NCBI GenBank assembly: GCA_011800155.1 | Contig: CM022368.1 | Location: 3,596,001-3,660,000 of the forward strand | Origin: Flammulina velutipes | Lineage: Eukaryota > Basidiomycota > Agaricomycetes > Agaricales > Physalacriaceae | Direction: 5' to 3' | DNA: 64,000 nucleotides | In this document: positions 23,307 through 35,010 of the stretch, in pieces | How positions within the stretch are numbered: the stretch's first letter is position 1 | Layout of the letters: each line of letters opens with the position of its first letter | Notes under the pieces: generated by a model | Database searches by the model: none | Told to the model about the DNA's origin: nothing | The model's input: only the letters and a program-made list of their open reading frames with translations | Position numbers and translations under genes: made by a program

Positions 23307-24629
23307 CTATACAAAAACCTTCAACTTCTTTTGGTGACCAGCAGGCATTGACTCCACGAAATCCTGAAGATCTTTTGAGAGAATCTCCGGGCATTCCAAG
23401 CCTGGGAAATGACCTCCATGGTCATGTTCTCTCCACAGCGTGATGTTCGTCGCTATCACACTCTGAGCCCACCACCTAGGGATGAAAGCCACATCATACT
23501 TGAACGCACTGGATCCAAATGCCACCTCCTTGCCGATAACTTTCACCTCTCTGGCCGCCCCATCCATGTTATCCTTGTATATCCTTGCATGCCCCGCACT
23601 CCCAGATAGTAAGTACATCATGGTCCAGTTGATAATCGCCTCCTTCTCCCAGACGAAGGAGGGGTCAACCAAAGCGTGTGTCTTGTCATATATCCACGCC
23701 AGCAGTCCTACAGGCGAGTCCATCAGCGCGTACGAGACAGTTTGTGGCTTCGTTCCCTGGATCCAGGCGTATCCAAATTCGTTCTTGAACCAGTTTTGCA
23801 TGTGCGCCATTCGCGCCTTCTCGGATGACGTGAACCAGCCTGTCACGATCCAGAAGAAGGTCAGTGGGTTCTTGAGGGGTGAAGGGGGCCCGAAGGCTTG
23901 TGGTAAGTTGGTATGTGCTGCGATGCAGTGTGAAGAATGATTGGACGCAAGGGTACGAATGATTCCGGCACCCCAGTCACCGCCTTGTGCCATAAAGGTC
24001 TGATATCCCAATACGTTGACCATGAGTTTGTTGAACAAGGAGGCCACATTGACAATGGTGAAGCCGGATTTCTGATGAGTGTCTAGCTGATGTGAACTCA
24101 GTGAGTTGAGAAGCCAGACGTACCTCTGGAGCGGAGGAGAAAGTGAAACCTGGGATACTAGGCGCCACGACATGGAACGCTTGTGCGTTCTGATCCTCTG
24201 GTTCTGTTAAGAGGCCCAAAAGATGTTCGACCTGTCGTTATCAGTCAAAATACTGACGGAGCTTCTGATATCACGGAGTATAACCTCAAGAAAGCTGCCC
24301 GGCCATCCGTGCACGAATATGAGGGGGATCGCATCCGGCCTTGTGCTCGTATGGTGGACGAAATGGACGTTCAAGACTTGCCCGTCCTCTTCAACATCCG
24401 CAGTGAACATTTTGAACGTTTTATTTAGCCTCGACTCTACTTGACGCCAGTCGTACGATGTTTTCCAGTATCCGACTAAGTCCTGGATCGTGGCTGTAGG
24501 TGGTCCGTCAGCCCACTCTTGTCCCTTAGGATGCTGGACATCTGGGATGATGTACGCCGACTTGACGCGGTCAGTTATCCACGAAAGTTTCTCGTCCGAG
24601 ACCTTGATGGTAAAGGGAGTAGGAAGCAT
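23307..24629 (-). CDS. Microsomal-type epoxide hydrolase (alpha/beta hydrolase)
   Basis: Hydrolyses epoxides to vicinal diols. Start MLPTPFTIKVSDEKLSWI, then the N-terminal EHN domain (VGYWKTSYDWRQVESRLN). The oxyanion motif is IFVHGWPGSFLE and the nucleophile is the Asp in AQGGDWGAGI. FHVVAPSIPGFTFSSAPE precedes it. The cap has GYAWIQGTKPQTVSYAL and DSPVGLLAWI. The general base is a His in REHDHGGHFPGLE, and PRWWAQ gives an expected C-terminal segment. Two introns: one after GSFLE with a weak donor GTTATA (53 bp, to GACAG) and one after SSAPE. About 405 residues. Apparently functional; two broken copies lie 2 kb away. Confidence 0.9.
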
Positions 24630-25045
24630 GATGACGCAAGTGCAAACGGGCGGCTTTATATGTGAGCGTGGGCGAGCCCGAAAAGAATGGAGAACCAGTC
24701 AGACGCAAGATCAAAATCGAGTGGGAGCCGCAGTCATCCATTGGCCGTCCATGTTCATGTAAGCTGACCTTGATAGAGAGTCAGTGTAAGCGGCGTAACA
24801 ATTAGATGGCGCTTCGATGTGACAACGAGGTAATTGCATTAGGGATTCTAGCTTTAATGAGTGTAATATCCGGGTGTGTTCACCGCAAGGCAGGATTCTG
24901 ATCATACTTGACGTCTGCGGAATATTGTGGAGGGGCGGTAGAATAGCGATCCTGTGAATACAAACTTTCATTGGCAGGTTTCCACTGGGTATTAGGGCTG
25001 TGTGTTCTAGGTTAGTCACAGTAGTATCAACGTAGATAATGAACC
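24630..25045. other. Intergenic region between epoxide hydrolase and UGT-C
   Basis: About 415 bp holding the epoxide hydrolase promoter and the UGT-C 3' end. TTTATATGTGAGC at 24655 may contain a TATA element. No gene seen. Confidence 0.4.
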
Positions 25046-28000
25046 TTACATGACTGAGTTTGCCGAACGAGGGCGTTTGATAGCTGCGTTCGAGTAGGAA
25101 GGACTGGTAAGCGAGCTCGCAGAGCTGCGCGGCGTTTCTGGGACGCTATGAAAGTCGGAGTCGGTGGCCTTTCCTTTCCCTTTCTCAGCATTACGCTTTT
25201 CCTTCTTGTAAAATTCGCGTCGCCGGTATAGAGTCGACATGGAAACATTGAAAGCCTTCAAGACTAGCCAGCGTTCCTCAGGTGTGCTCGCAGCAACTTC
25301 GTCTCTGCCTTGTTGAATCCGAGCAGTTCGTCGTATCTTCGCATTCTTTTGGGCAGCGTCCAACCTGATGCTTGCCCAAATGCCCTGCAAAGGATGTGCC
25401 ACGAGTCCGGTCAGACCAGCGAGTGGTCGCATGTTAAAATTGGCAACTGTGTGATGCATTGGAATGACATTAAAGGGGAGTGTAATGTAAACACTTACAG
25501 CCTCGAGCCGATCCTTTCAAAGCTCCGAGAGCACCGTCTTTTTGACCGCCTTTGATGGGCTCCTTGATCAAGTCTGCGAAACCATCGTACACCCCAAATG
25601 CGAATGCCTGATATAAAAACGTCAGGCAAGAAAGGATGAATTGAGAACCATAGCAAACCTTGCCTCCCTCCTTGAGACCACTCCCGATGCCTGTGATCTT
25701 CTTGGATTTTCGAGTGTGACCGCCATACATATCTGGCACGTTCTGGAAGCCTTCGTAAACTCCAGTCAGCACCTTGACGGTGGCTAAATGGGACATCAGC
25801 ATGATTAAAGCAACACAAGACAGACACTTAGTACTTTCGGGGATCCAAGTTGCTGTTCGGCGCAAACCAGACATAGGAGAACTACGTCAAAGTTAATCAA
25901 CACGTTGACCAGATGTTAACTTTCCTCACTAGAATAATTCCGTGACGGCGGAATAATATTCGCCCACGGACCAAAATGCGGCGCCAGTGACGCCCGAGAA
26001 GGGGTCGTTAGCCTGTACGTAGGAATTGATAGCATGAGTAGCTGTAAACATGGTAAGGTTGAAAAAGATGGGTAGTAGAGCTTTGAAACATACTGTATGG
26101 TTTTAACGAATCCATTTCCAATTGACCACTGTCCGCAAGTGTTTGCGCAGCGAAGCAGCTCAGTCTTAGACACTGCAGGTCGTTAGAATTGGAAAGGGGA
26201 ATCAAGGAGTGAAAACTCACGTATTGCTTTGACCACCACACAGCCGCATGGGAGGGGTCAAGGTCGCACCTAATCTTATCCAGTGGCATGTGCCGGTAGA
26301 AGCTAAGCGCACCACGATTTACACCGTCCTGATGAAGATATTATAGCAAGATGCTAAGAGGTGCAAAAGAGTGCTAACCTCGCTGTGAATCCTGCTCGCC
26401 AATTCCTGTGCAGCTAGTTGCGCTGAACGGCCTATCACAAACAGGATGGCACCTGTTAGGCTCTCCACAGTGAGGGCCTTGGGGGGTATGGGTGTCGGTC
26501 CAGCGCCTGCCTTTTCAATCATGCTTCCCCAAAACCCTTGGTCACCGAAGAAAGGCACGACAACAGTTGGTAGGCCTTTGGAGAGTCCAGCTGCCGTGGT
26601 CCCAGCGCCTCCGTGATGTACGACGGCAGCAACACGACCATTAGCGAATAACCAGTCATGTGGTATGTTCCCTAGAATAAAGATATGGGGAGGTACGGAG
26701 ACGCCACCAAGACCACCCTAATGAAGAAGTGTGTTAGTTTCATCTATAATGACATCAAGACTAGTCTTACCCATCCTGCAGACACTAATGCGCGAACTCC
26801 AGCTTGTCTTGTGGCTTCGAATATTGTGTCTTAACAGCTGGGTTTAGTAGGACGACACCGACGAAAACTATATCCCTCACTGGTCATTGCGGTGGCATCA
26901 TCCACCACGACAGAACCAAATCCGACATAAATGGGTGGCGGACCATCAGCAAGGAACTGAGCCAAGTCAGGTGGGGGAGAATAATTTGTCGCCAGGTCGA
27001 GGAAATAGAAACCAGTGACGTCTAACAAGGGAGTGAGCAGCGAGTTTCGTCGGAGTCCGTTGTAAAACATCGTACCTATTTCTTGGGGCCAGTCTGCTGG
27101 TTTTGGTACAAGTGCAGGACTCATGCAATATGTCCATGGAATGTGAAGAGTATCCAGGATTCCTGGTCCTGATTTCACAGACAAAGGTTCAAGACCAAGC
27201 GTCTCCATTCGGAAGTCATTAATTAAATCGCCTAATCTGAAAATTCAAAGTTAGCTTGAAGGAATACGAGGTTTCAAAGAGGATAAGTACCCCTGCCATG
27301 TAAGAAGTTCGGCAAGATGATAGCTGAGGTAGTTGGTTAACCGTCGCTCCGCATTTGAACGTTTGATATTGACTAGTGGATGCGGGAATGACGAAGTGGG
27401 AGTCCTAAGGATACACTGTCAGCACAATCCCATGACATGACGGAGGTGCACAACAGACCAGGGCATAGCTAGTCGGACATTGAGATGAGCGTGTTGTGGA
27501 AGGACAACATTGACGTACTGAAGGACATTAATAATGGGATACCGAGTGCTTCCGCGCAATGAACGTGAGCAAAGGCCGGCGGGTTCGATATAATGGCGTC
27601 AGCGAGAAATGGTTTCTGGGTTTCCGGGCATGGAGAATGACAAGCCTGCCAACATCCGTCTATCATCTGCGACTGGTCAACGAAGTGTATGTGGAGACAA
27701 GCATTGCACACCTCTGCGAGCATCTTTCTCTTGCGTTTGATGTCACCGTTTGTGAGTGACTCGATGCCTGGCATTAGACCAGGATCTAGACACTTCTCGT
27801 CAAAAACAGGAAGGTGAATAAGCAATTTGCGGGACCTACTTTTGACCATGTAGCTCATCAAATCGTGAGGATCGCCACCAATGTCGAAGAACTCCAGGCC
27901 GTTGTCTCTGACGAATGTGCGAAAAGTGCCATGGGTAGCTATGCGAATACGATGTCCGTCCACTAGAAGGCGCTTGCCCAAAGCAATGTATGGTTGTACA

Positions 28001-28441
28001 TCGCCTGCATCAACGGGTTTAATGCTCGATTTGAAACGATATGTACCATGCTTACCGCGACTGCCAACAATCATGACGACTATGTTCATTCTGGGGATGG
28101 TCTTTTCGTAAGGATCAAAATTCGTCAAATCCACGGGAATTGTGGGAACGAAATCTGGAAGAGGAGGTAATTTCTTCTTGAAGTCCAATTGGATGTCGAT
28201 GCGGCCATCTTCAGTTACGAACACAGACGAATCTAACTCGTCCGCAGAGACGGCGCAACCGCCATAAGCAGAATCTGGACCACCCCATGTTATTGAACGA
28301 ATAATTCGAATAAGAGCATGGTGACTCGCCTGGAAAAGTGCTTTCTCGACGTGAAGAAGAGCCAGATGGATGGAAGTGATGGGATTCATATTCTGGTGGC
28401 GCAGGGAGATCCGACTTGATGTCGCTGTTTGGAATGATCAT
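25046..28441 (-). CDS. UGT80-like sterol glucosyltransferase, copy C
   Basis: Paralogue nearest to UGT-A. Start [20 protein letters not shown]. Motifs in order: [93 protein letters not shown], then the donor box [16 protein letters not shown] and [19 protein letters not shown], intact. The C-terminal extension is present ([50 protein letters not shown]). It shares with UGT-A the 51-bp intron-like segment (26830-26880). Three upstream introns (near 28030, 27810 and 27690) happen to be open in frame, so one long unspliced frame spans 27469-28389. The C-terminus ends in a serine-rich tail before TAA at 25046-25048. Opposite orientation to UGT-A. Confidence 0.85.
26830..26880 (-). other. Intronised former coding segment in UGT-C
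   Basis: On the minus strand, GTGAGG, TACTAAAC and TTAAG mark a 51-bp intron exactly matching that of UGT-A. Splicing gives [14 protein letters not shown]. Retention leads to TAA, as in UGT-A. Confidence 0.65.
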
Positions 28442-28756
28442 AATGTCTTAGAGATAGTGGTGGTTCTGAGCCAAGTAGTCTATTTAAAGTGTTAGGGGCA
28501 TTCTCGTTCGTTCGTCTCTAAACGAGCGTCGTTTAGGAATTAAGTGGTGGTGGTGGTTCTGAAGCTGCGGAATTGCTGCGATACCAGGCATATCGATGAA
28601 GTTTAAGCGCTGAGCGTGTCGAACTAGCGTTCGTCGTCTGATTGTGGTTGAAAAATAGCAAAACGTTTTTCGTGGTGGTTGGGACGCTAATCATGTGACC
28701 CTGCAATTTGTGCGGAGATGCCCGGCGACCACTGTTCTTCGTTCAATTCCGTCATC
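28442..28756. promoter_or_regulatory. Divergent promoter region of UGT-C and heme lyase
   Basis: About 315 bp between divergent starts. It contains AACGAGCGTCGTTT near 28522 (short palindrome) and several GTGGTGGTT repeats near 28455 and 28545-28557. Confidence 0.4.
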
Positions 28757-29479
28757 ATGTCTTGTCCTGTCGACCATAGCTCAGCCCCGGAAAAGAAAGA
28801 AGTAACTTGTCCAGTAGATCACACTTCTCCAGCATCCACTTCCTCGTCGTCAACGTGGTCCAAACTATTTGGCGCATCCTCAAAGCCCTCCTCGACTTCG
28901 CTGTCGACGGACCGCGAAAGGTCTTCAATCCCAAAGGCTGCCGATGGAAACTGGGTATACCCTTCTGAGGCGCAGTTCTATGCTGCCATGGAGCGCAAGA
29001 ATCACAATCCTCAGACAGCCGACATGAAGAGTATTGTCCCCATCCACAATGCAGTCAACGAACGCGCGTGGTCGGAAATACTCAAGTGGGAGGAAGGGAA
29101 GGGTGCCGAGGCGTGCGGCGGTCTTAAGCTAATCAGCTTCATGGGTAGACCAAGCGAGCTGAGTCCAAAAGCGCGAGCCAAGTCATTGCTAGGGTTCGTC
29201 CTTTCCATTTTGAAAATTGCTTGAAAGTGATCTAATAGAGTATATAGCTACGCGGCACCGTTTGATAGACACGACTGGATCGTTGACCGCTGTGGTACGC
29301 GGACGCGGTACATCATCGATTTCTACACGGGCAAAAGCGCATCCTCACAGGCCGTTTCCTTCTACTTGGACGTACGACCGGCGCTGGATAACTGGGACGG
29401 TGTCCAAATGCGTGTCTCGCGCTTCGTCACTTCATGGCTCCCCTCATTTCCATCCTCAAGTCAATCCCCTTCGCAGTAA
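28757..29479 (+). CDS. CYC3: Cytochrome c heme lyase (holocytochrome c synthase)
   Basis: Mitochondrial intermembrane-space enzyme that attaches heme to apocytochrome c (or c1). The N-terminus carries two CPVDH heme-regulatory motifs (MSCPVDHSSAPEK; VTCPVDHTSPA), then a serine-rich linker. The conserved core has NWVYPSEAQFYAAMERKNHN, SIVPIHNAVNERAWSEILKW, LISFMGRPSELSPKAR, then YAAPFDRHDWIVDRCGT and YIIDFYTG with LDVRPALDNWDGVQMRV. One intron (GTTCGT...TATAG) interrupts SLLG/YAAPFDRHDW. The start MSCPVDH is preferred over an upstream ATG (28718) because family members start this way. About 220 residues, complete. Confidence 0.93.
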
Positions 29480-29997
29480 TTATGCATACACCACTCTATC
29501 AGCGTGCAGGAAACTATCGTTATCACTTCCAAGGACCTCCATCAATGTGTTCGGTCCATAAGAACGCATTTTACTCTGAGCAGTGGGCGCTCTACAGTTT
29601 TAACCCTCTCAAAGTTGTCATATTGCCGCGCCACACGTCGAAAAACATGAAGACAGTCATCGAACACGCTCAAAGAGTAAGTATGCGTATAATGTGGCGC
29701 AATAAATTCTAGACATTCAGTCTCCTCCAAGTCGCCAGCGATCATATAAGTAACTCTATGGGGTTTCTCGATTTTACTGTATTTTAGTATCTTTATTAAC
29801 TGTTTGTGAGTACCGGGTATATGCAACGAAAGGGAAATGCGGCGATACATGTACGACAGAGTTGAAAACGAGCAATTATTTAGCTAGCCAGGTACAGTGT
29901 TCGGTGGTGAGAGGAAAGCCAATGCGTAAACCTACGAAGAAAGACGCCACGCAGAAGCAGTAAATGAACGAATGTAAAGGAAGAAAAAGGTGCTCTA
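29480..29997. other. Intergenic region between convergent heme lyase and KNR4
   Basis: About 520 bp between two 3' ends. Short frames only; nothing recognised. Confidence 0.5.
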
Positions 29998-32048
29998 TCA
30001 ATTGGCGTCCGGGATGATATCTTTCGCACTACTGACGGAGTCCTTTTTCCGCAAACCGCCAAGCGACTTTTTCAAACCTGCTAGGCCACTCTTCGTTTTC
30101 TTGTGCTTCTTTTCGCCATCGTTCGCAGGCGCATCGGAGCCTGTAACGGATTCAGACTTGACTGAGCCAACGTCCGAATCGGCAGCAGTTTCTTCCTCAG
30201 GCTCTGGCGCAGCTGGACCCGACATTCCACCACCACCAACGAGGCGGATAGTCACATCCGGACTGGCGTCATCCACTGTGCTTGCAGCTGCATCGGGCGG
30301 TGGATTCGCCTTTTCGACATTAGTTGGTAGGATAGCCTGGGAAGCAGATGGAACGGGTTCGATTGGAGTTGTCTGTATTTCGGGTACAGAGTCGGCCAGA
30401 AGATCCGGGATTTCGGGTGCTGGCGGTGACATCCTTATCGTAGGCGGGGGAGACGCTGGGAGGAGAGGAGCCTCAGCAATAGCGGCGCTTGCCAAAGGAT
30501 AAGAATCTTGTCGTAGTGGCTCAGCGGATCCTCTTGACGAAGTAAAACTGATCTCTTGCTCGTGTCCGCGTCCCCGAGCGGCTTCCAAATCATCGTCGAA
30601 AGATGAGTGCATCGAGTCTGGAGGAGATGGTAATGACACTATATCCCTTGGCGTAGGAAGTTCGACAGGTAATGGAGCTGGCGGCTTGGTGATCGAAATG
30701 GTGGGAAGATTGGCCGGTTTGCGTGACTGACTGGGGCGCGCCGCGTGCGATGACTCTGGTATAGGATCTTTGACGGGGCTCATTGGAGTATCGTCCAAAG
30801 CATTCAGGGGCATTCTTTCTGCTTCCTAAGAAAATAATCAATATCTGTATAGCGAGGAGATGGAAAAAGAGCTGACTTTGCCCTTCCCGTTGTCTTTGGG
30901 TTGCTCCTCTGGTTGGCTGATAACACCGGCGTCGAACCATTTACGCACACTTCTATCGGCCCATGCCTCCAAAACGTTCCAACCTTTATATTCTCCAATG
31001 AGACGTAAACCGCCAGCAGCACTGCTGTCGCCACCGCCGTCGCCCGTAGTTCCTCCCCCTTCGTAGTAGTAGCTTTCATAGCCAATGTCGTCTTCGCTGT
31101 CCTCGCTGCCCTCGGCGGCGGCACCGATTTCAAAAGTCTCACCGCTCTCCAATTCATCAGCAAAGCTAGATAGCCATTTTGCCCAACCAGTCAAGCCGTC
31201 GCCGTTGAATAAAACCACCTTGGTGTCGAAGTCGCGTCCGAAAACAATGACCTGGCCTTGAGCACCAGATTCTCCGGGATTGAGGTCGATGCCAACATAA
31301 TTACCAGCCTTGTCCGCTATGAGAGGAATCCAACCACGTTGCGAGTATTCCTTTCGAATCCAATTAGGAGGAATAGATTCCATTGACGCGCGGAGTCGAG
31401 CGTTAGCGCCGGTAGCTGGGTCGTCGTCGACCTCGCGCCAGAACCTCCATTCCTCATACACATATTCGAGCGGAAGAAGGGTAAGGCCGAAGAATAATCC
31501 CTCTGCGCAACCGGCTGCAGACTCCGGCTCCTGCCCGTCCACGGCCAGGTAGGACTCGCGGACAACGGGCGGCAAAGCAAAACCGAACTGGACTTCAATC
31601 TGTGCGAGGTCCTGGGGCAAGATACCGTAGTTGAGGGTGTCACCGAGCTCGGGATATTCGCGGCTGAGCCAAGCCTTGATACGGTTCCAGGACGAAAGTA
31701 ACGGAGGGTATGACGACGACGGGGCGAATGAAGTATGGAGCTGGTCGTGATGCATGGGCAGGAGTGAAGACGGGCGCGAGCTGGATGCATTTCAAGTAAA
31801 CTGTGAGCAGCAGGAAATACGACGATGAACAGCACGTACGAAGTTGGCATGTATCCATACGAGCCAGGGCTCGCAGGCGGATAGCTGAACGATGCAGAAG
31901 TGGCGGTGTCCGGTGTATCGGTATCGTGGTGAGAAGAGAATATCGGCGACGACGTTGGCACCGAGAACGCTTCATGCGTCGACGACATGGTCTGGCCTCT
32001 GCGCGTATTCTGAGGCGGTCCAGAGAAAAGGGATGTAAACCAGTTCAT
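29998..32048 (-). CDS. KNR4: Knr4/Smi1-like cell wall synthesis regulator
   Basis: Cytosolic hub protein that links cell-wall integrity signalling to chitin and glucan synthesis. Start MNWFTSLFSGPPQNTRRGQT. The SMI1/KNR4 globular domain has HDQLHTSFAPSSSYPPLL, SWNRIKAWLSREYPELGDTL, IEVQFGFALPPVVRESYLAV, GQEPESAAGCAEGLFFG, then WIPLIADKAGNYVGIDLNPG and QVIVFGRDFDTKVVLF. This is followed by GLRLIGEYKGWNVLEAWADR and a second intron. The long C-terminal half (MPLNALDDTPMSPVKD onward) is low-complexity, Pro/Ser/Glu-rich and presumably disordered, ending in a basic KKSLGGLRKKDSV stretch. Two introns. About 650 residues. Confidence 0.9.
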
Positions 32049-33145
32049 GGAAGGAGAGTGTTTGGAGGTGGACGATAGAAAAGAGTTGAGCTCAATGTGC
32101 GCGACGGCAACGAGCAGTCAACGTAGCGACGACGACGACAGTGGAAAATGTCTGTAAAGCTTTGAAGATGGTCGTTCTGAGAAGGAGGATCACGGCTGAC
32201 ATAATATTACCTATTTCGGCTGCATGCCTCGTCCTCGCGCCCAAGCTCCTGGGCGTCGAAGGTTGCGGTGCAGTGACCCATATTTCAGAATCCGATGATA
32301 GTTTACATGGCTTTATCCGTAGCGCTACGCCTCTTTTTTTGACAAGAGGAACACGCAATGTGCGTGGACCGCTTGGATCGGATGGCATTCACCACACCTG
32401 TCAACGTTGAGGGTAGGAGCAATGTGGCGAGTCTCCATACATGATGGTGTAGTGCTAGCTAATACAGAGCGCCCAAACATGAAGATTGCTATCATTCATC
32501 CTTCAAACACGGAGTGAACACAAGATCGGCGCCAGAATTGAAGTCAATGACTTGAGGTTGAATGGCCGGACCAATGACAAAGATAGTGTATCTACCTGGG
32601 TAATGGAAGTGAACGATAAAGTCCTATTCAAGAACATGACCTGATCACCTTCGAACTTGTGGTTTCACAGTCGCGCCACATCAGAATTCATGAACTTTAA
32701 AAGATTCTTAGGGGATGCATAGATAGTAGCTCATTTCGCAGTAGACGTTCATTTACTTAGAGGCCATAGCGGCCGTCAACGAAGACACTGCCTGGGCGGG
32801 CACAGCTACTTCAGTCAAAGTAACGAGATGCCCGAGGAGATAGTTTCGTGAATATTGAGAACCTGGGACAAACAACAGGTGTAGGGGTCACATATAAAGG
32901 GAATATGCATGGAAAATTTATATCTATGGCTGTTTTTACTGACGAATTCGCGATATGGGGCGCGAAGGTGAACTCCCACAGATGTACGTACACGTGACCG
33001 AGAATCTGATCAATGATCCGAATAGTCACTGTCTTTTACTCTCGACTATCATCGTGCGACGTGAAGGCGTCCACTCCGGGTCACTGTGTTGTGCGTGTCT
33101 ACTATGATATAAAAAGCTTTTCTCAACTTCCATTAGTGTTAATCA
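32049..33145. other. Intergenic region upstream of KNR4 and of the F-box gene
   Basis: About 1.1 kb between divergent genes. Frames at 32092-32388 (minus) and 32141-32410 (plus) overlap each other and match nothing known. TATAAAAAG at 33108-33116 lies 30 bp before the F-box ATG and may be a TATA box with a very short leader. Confidence 0.45.
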
Positions 33146-34945
33146 ATGGCCACAGATACATCATGTACGATATGTGGCGTTGATTCTGTCTCATCGAAAG
33201 ACCATCAACGCCTCTGCGACCGACCATCCCCCTTCCAACATCTTCTTCACCTGGTTCCGAATTCGAAGGAAGTGCAAGAAGCGCGAAACGGTATCAAGGC
33301 GTACCTCACGGACCTTCGTCAAGACCTCTTGCAAGCCCAAAATCGTGTTCAGCGCCTCCGTGAAGCTCTGAATGAGGCTGAAGCCGACGAACAAAGCATC
33401 ATTGGCCTTTTCAATATCCATTCATCCTTGAACCATCCCATCAACCAACTGCCTGCGGAGATACTCGCCCATATCTTTTCGTTCACTTTCAAACGGCCCT
33501 TCGCCCTCTTCGAAACTCGCGCACAGGGCCCATGGCTTCTTGGAAAGGTCTGCAGACAATGGAGAAAAGTAGCATGGGAAACGCCCCAGCTATGGGACTG
33601 CTTCGAGGTTTCTTCCGGTGGCCCCGTAATCAACAGTTCTGCGCCAGATCGACAAGAACATCAAGCCAAGATCCTCGAGGAAGCCCTTGAAAGGTCCGGC
33701 CAGACGAAATTGAACGTGATGTTTGAGTCGTACCACCGGCCTCAGAACTTGGTGGAGATTCTGACACGACATTCATCCCACATTGCCGAACTACATCTTA
33801 CAGGCGCTCTGCTGAACTTTGGAGCATTCAAGGATGGGCCGCAAATGCCAATGCTCAAATATCTGGACTTCATGGTGGACGTGCAGCCTATGCGAGAAGA
33901 CGAAGATGATGACTTAGATGCTGACGAGGTAACTTATGATCAGGATCCTTACTTCGACATTGCGACCAAGGCTCCTGAGCTGACTCGAGCTAAGCTCAGC
34001 GTTGGTGGTGACCTTCCTTCACCAACCACTATCCAACTTCCATGGAGCCAGTTAACAAGTCTAGAACTCGAGTTCAGCGGCGACAACCCAGCGAGTACTC
34101 TCATTCTGCTCGCACAATGTTCGAATCTCGAATGGTTCAAGGACGACACTCACACCGTTGAGAATGATACCCTTACTCCACCTCCCGGCGGAAACCTTGT
34201 CCTTCCCCATCTCAAATTCCTCAGCACACGGTGCCCGTTCGTCGCATTGCCTTATCTCACTTGCCCAGCGCTGGAAACCTTCGAGTTGGCTGGGTACCTG
34301 GACGAGTTTCCAAATGCAGATTTGAAAAAATGGCGACAGTTCGCAGAACGCTCTCGGTTCAGGCTCAAAGAAGTACGGATCGCGCCCGAGGAAATTATCG
34401 CTCACATAACATCGCCCTTCCTGCAATTTGTCGACGACATCAAATACGTCTCCCAACTGGAGGTTGACCTCCTTGACGTAGAGCCTCCGCTTGACATCAT
34501 TCTGGATGCGTTGAAGTTAAAGGATGCCAAGGTGGTCGCATTCCCGCAGCTACAGTCATTGGTGCTCCGATTGTCAGTCAGGACGCTCATTGGGCGGACG
34601 TCACAAAATAACGCACAGGAGCAGACGGAGACGGGGTTGATAGAGCTCATTGAGTCGAGGTGGCGACTCCCTGACGGACATGCAGCGAAGCTGAAGAAAG
34701 TAGAGATCGGGTGTGATTCGAGGATGGCACTCTTTCTCGAGGAAGAGTTTGACGAGGACGAGTTTCATATCAGGCAACAGGTAGAGATACACAGACGGTT
34801 GCCGGCAACGAGGTTGTACAAGACGTTGAAGATACTAAAGGAGGAGGGATTGGAGGTGTCCTTGGTCACAGGTGAGCTCTGCGCACCCCTTCTCACACGC
34901 TTTCTGAACACCACTATAGGACACGATCGAATTGAGCGATTGTAG
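33146..34945 (+). CDS. F-box protein (agaricomycete expanded family)
   Basis: Single long frame of up to 599 residues. The N-terminus has a Cys-containing stretch (CTICGVDSVSSKDHQRLC), then a helix with heptad-like spacing (LRQDLLQAQNRVQRLREAL). The F-box is at about residues 95-145: INQLPAEILAHIFSFTFK, VCRQWRKVAWETPQLW. The rest is leucine-rich with LRR-like spacing (LEWFKDDT, LKFLSTRCPF, LETFELAGYL), the usual substrate-binding part of these F-box proteins. It would recruit substrates to an SCF ubiquitin ligase (inference). Near the 3' end a 48-bp GTGAGC...TATAG unit is open in frame and may be a facultative intron; splicing gives ..LVTGHDRIERL. Confidence 0.82.
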   Translation: MATDTSCTICGVDSVSSKDHQRLCDRPSPFQHLLHLVPNSKEVQEARNGIKAYLTDLRQDLLQAQNRVQRLREALNEAEADEQSIIGLFNIHSSLNHPINQLPAEILAHIFSFTFKRPFALFETRAQGPWLLGKVCRQWRKVAWETPQLWDCFEVSSGGPVINSSAPDRQEHQAKILEEALERSGQTKLNVMFESYHRPQNLVEILTRHSSHIAELHLTGALLNFGAFKDGPQMPMLKYLDFMVDVQPMREDEDDDLDADEVTYDQDPYFDIATKAPELTRAKLSVGGDLPSPTTIQLPWSQLTSLELEFSGDNPASTLILLAQCSNLEWFKDDTHTVENDTLTPPPGGNLVLPHLKFLSTRCPFVALPYLTCPALETFELAGYLDEFPNADLKKWRQFAERSRFRLKEVRIAPEEIIAHITSPFLQFVDDIKYVSQLEVDLLDVEPPLDIILDALKLKDAKVVAFPQLQSLVLRLSVRTLIGRTSQNNAQEQTETGLIELIESRWRLPDGHAAKLKKVEIGCDSRMALFLEEEFDEDEFHIRQQVEIHRRLPATRLYKTLKILKEEGLEVSLVTGELCAPLLTRFLNTTIGHDRIERL

Positions 34946-35010
34946 AGTTTCAAGGAATTTGGCACTTGTATAGCCATATATTGTACAGGTTACACTACAT
35001 TTGCAAATGA

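Noticed and set aside
3867..28441. Secondary-metabolite biosynthetic gene cluster
   Set aside because: There are tailoring-type enzymes (glucosyltransferases, OYE, reductase, epoxide hydrolase) but no PKS, NRPS, terpene cyclase or prenyltransferase, and housekeeping genes are interspersed.
32092..32410. Overlapping frames on both strands between KNR4 and the F-box gene
   Set aside because: They overlap antisense to each other, resemble no family and have no supporting splice or promoter context.
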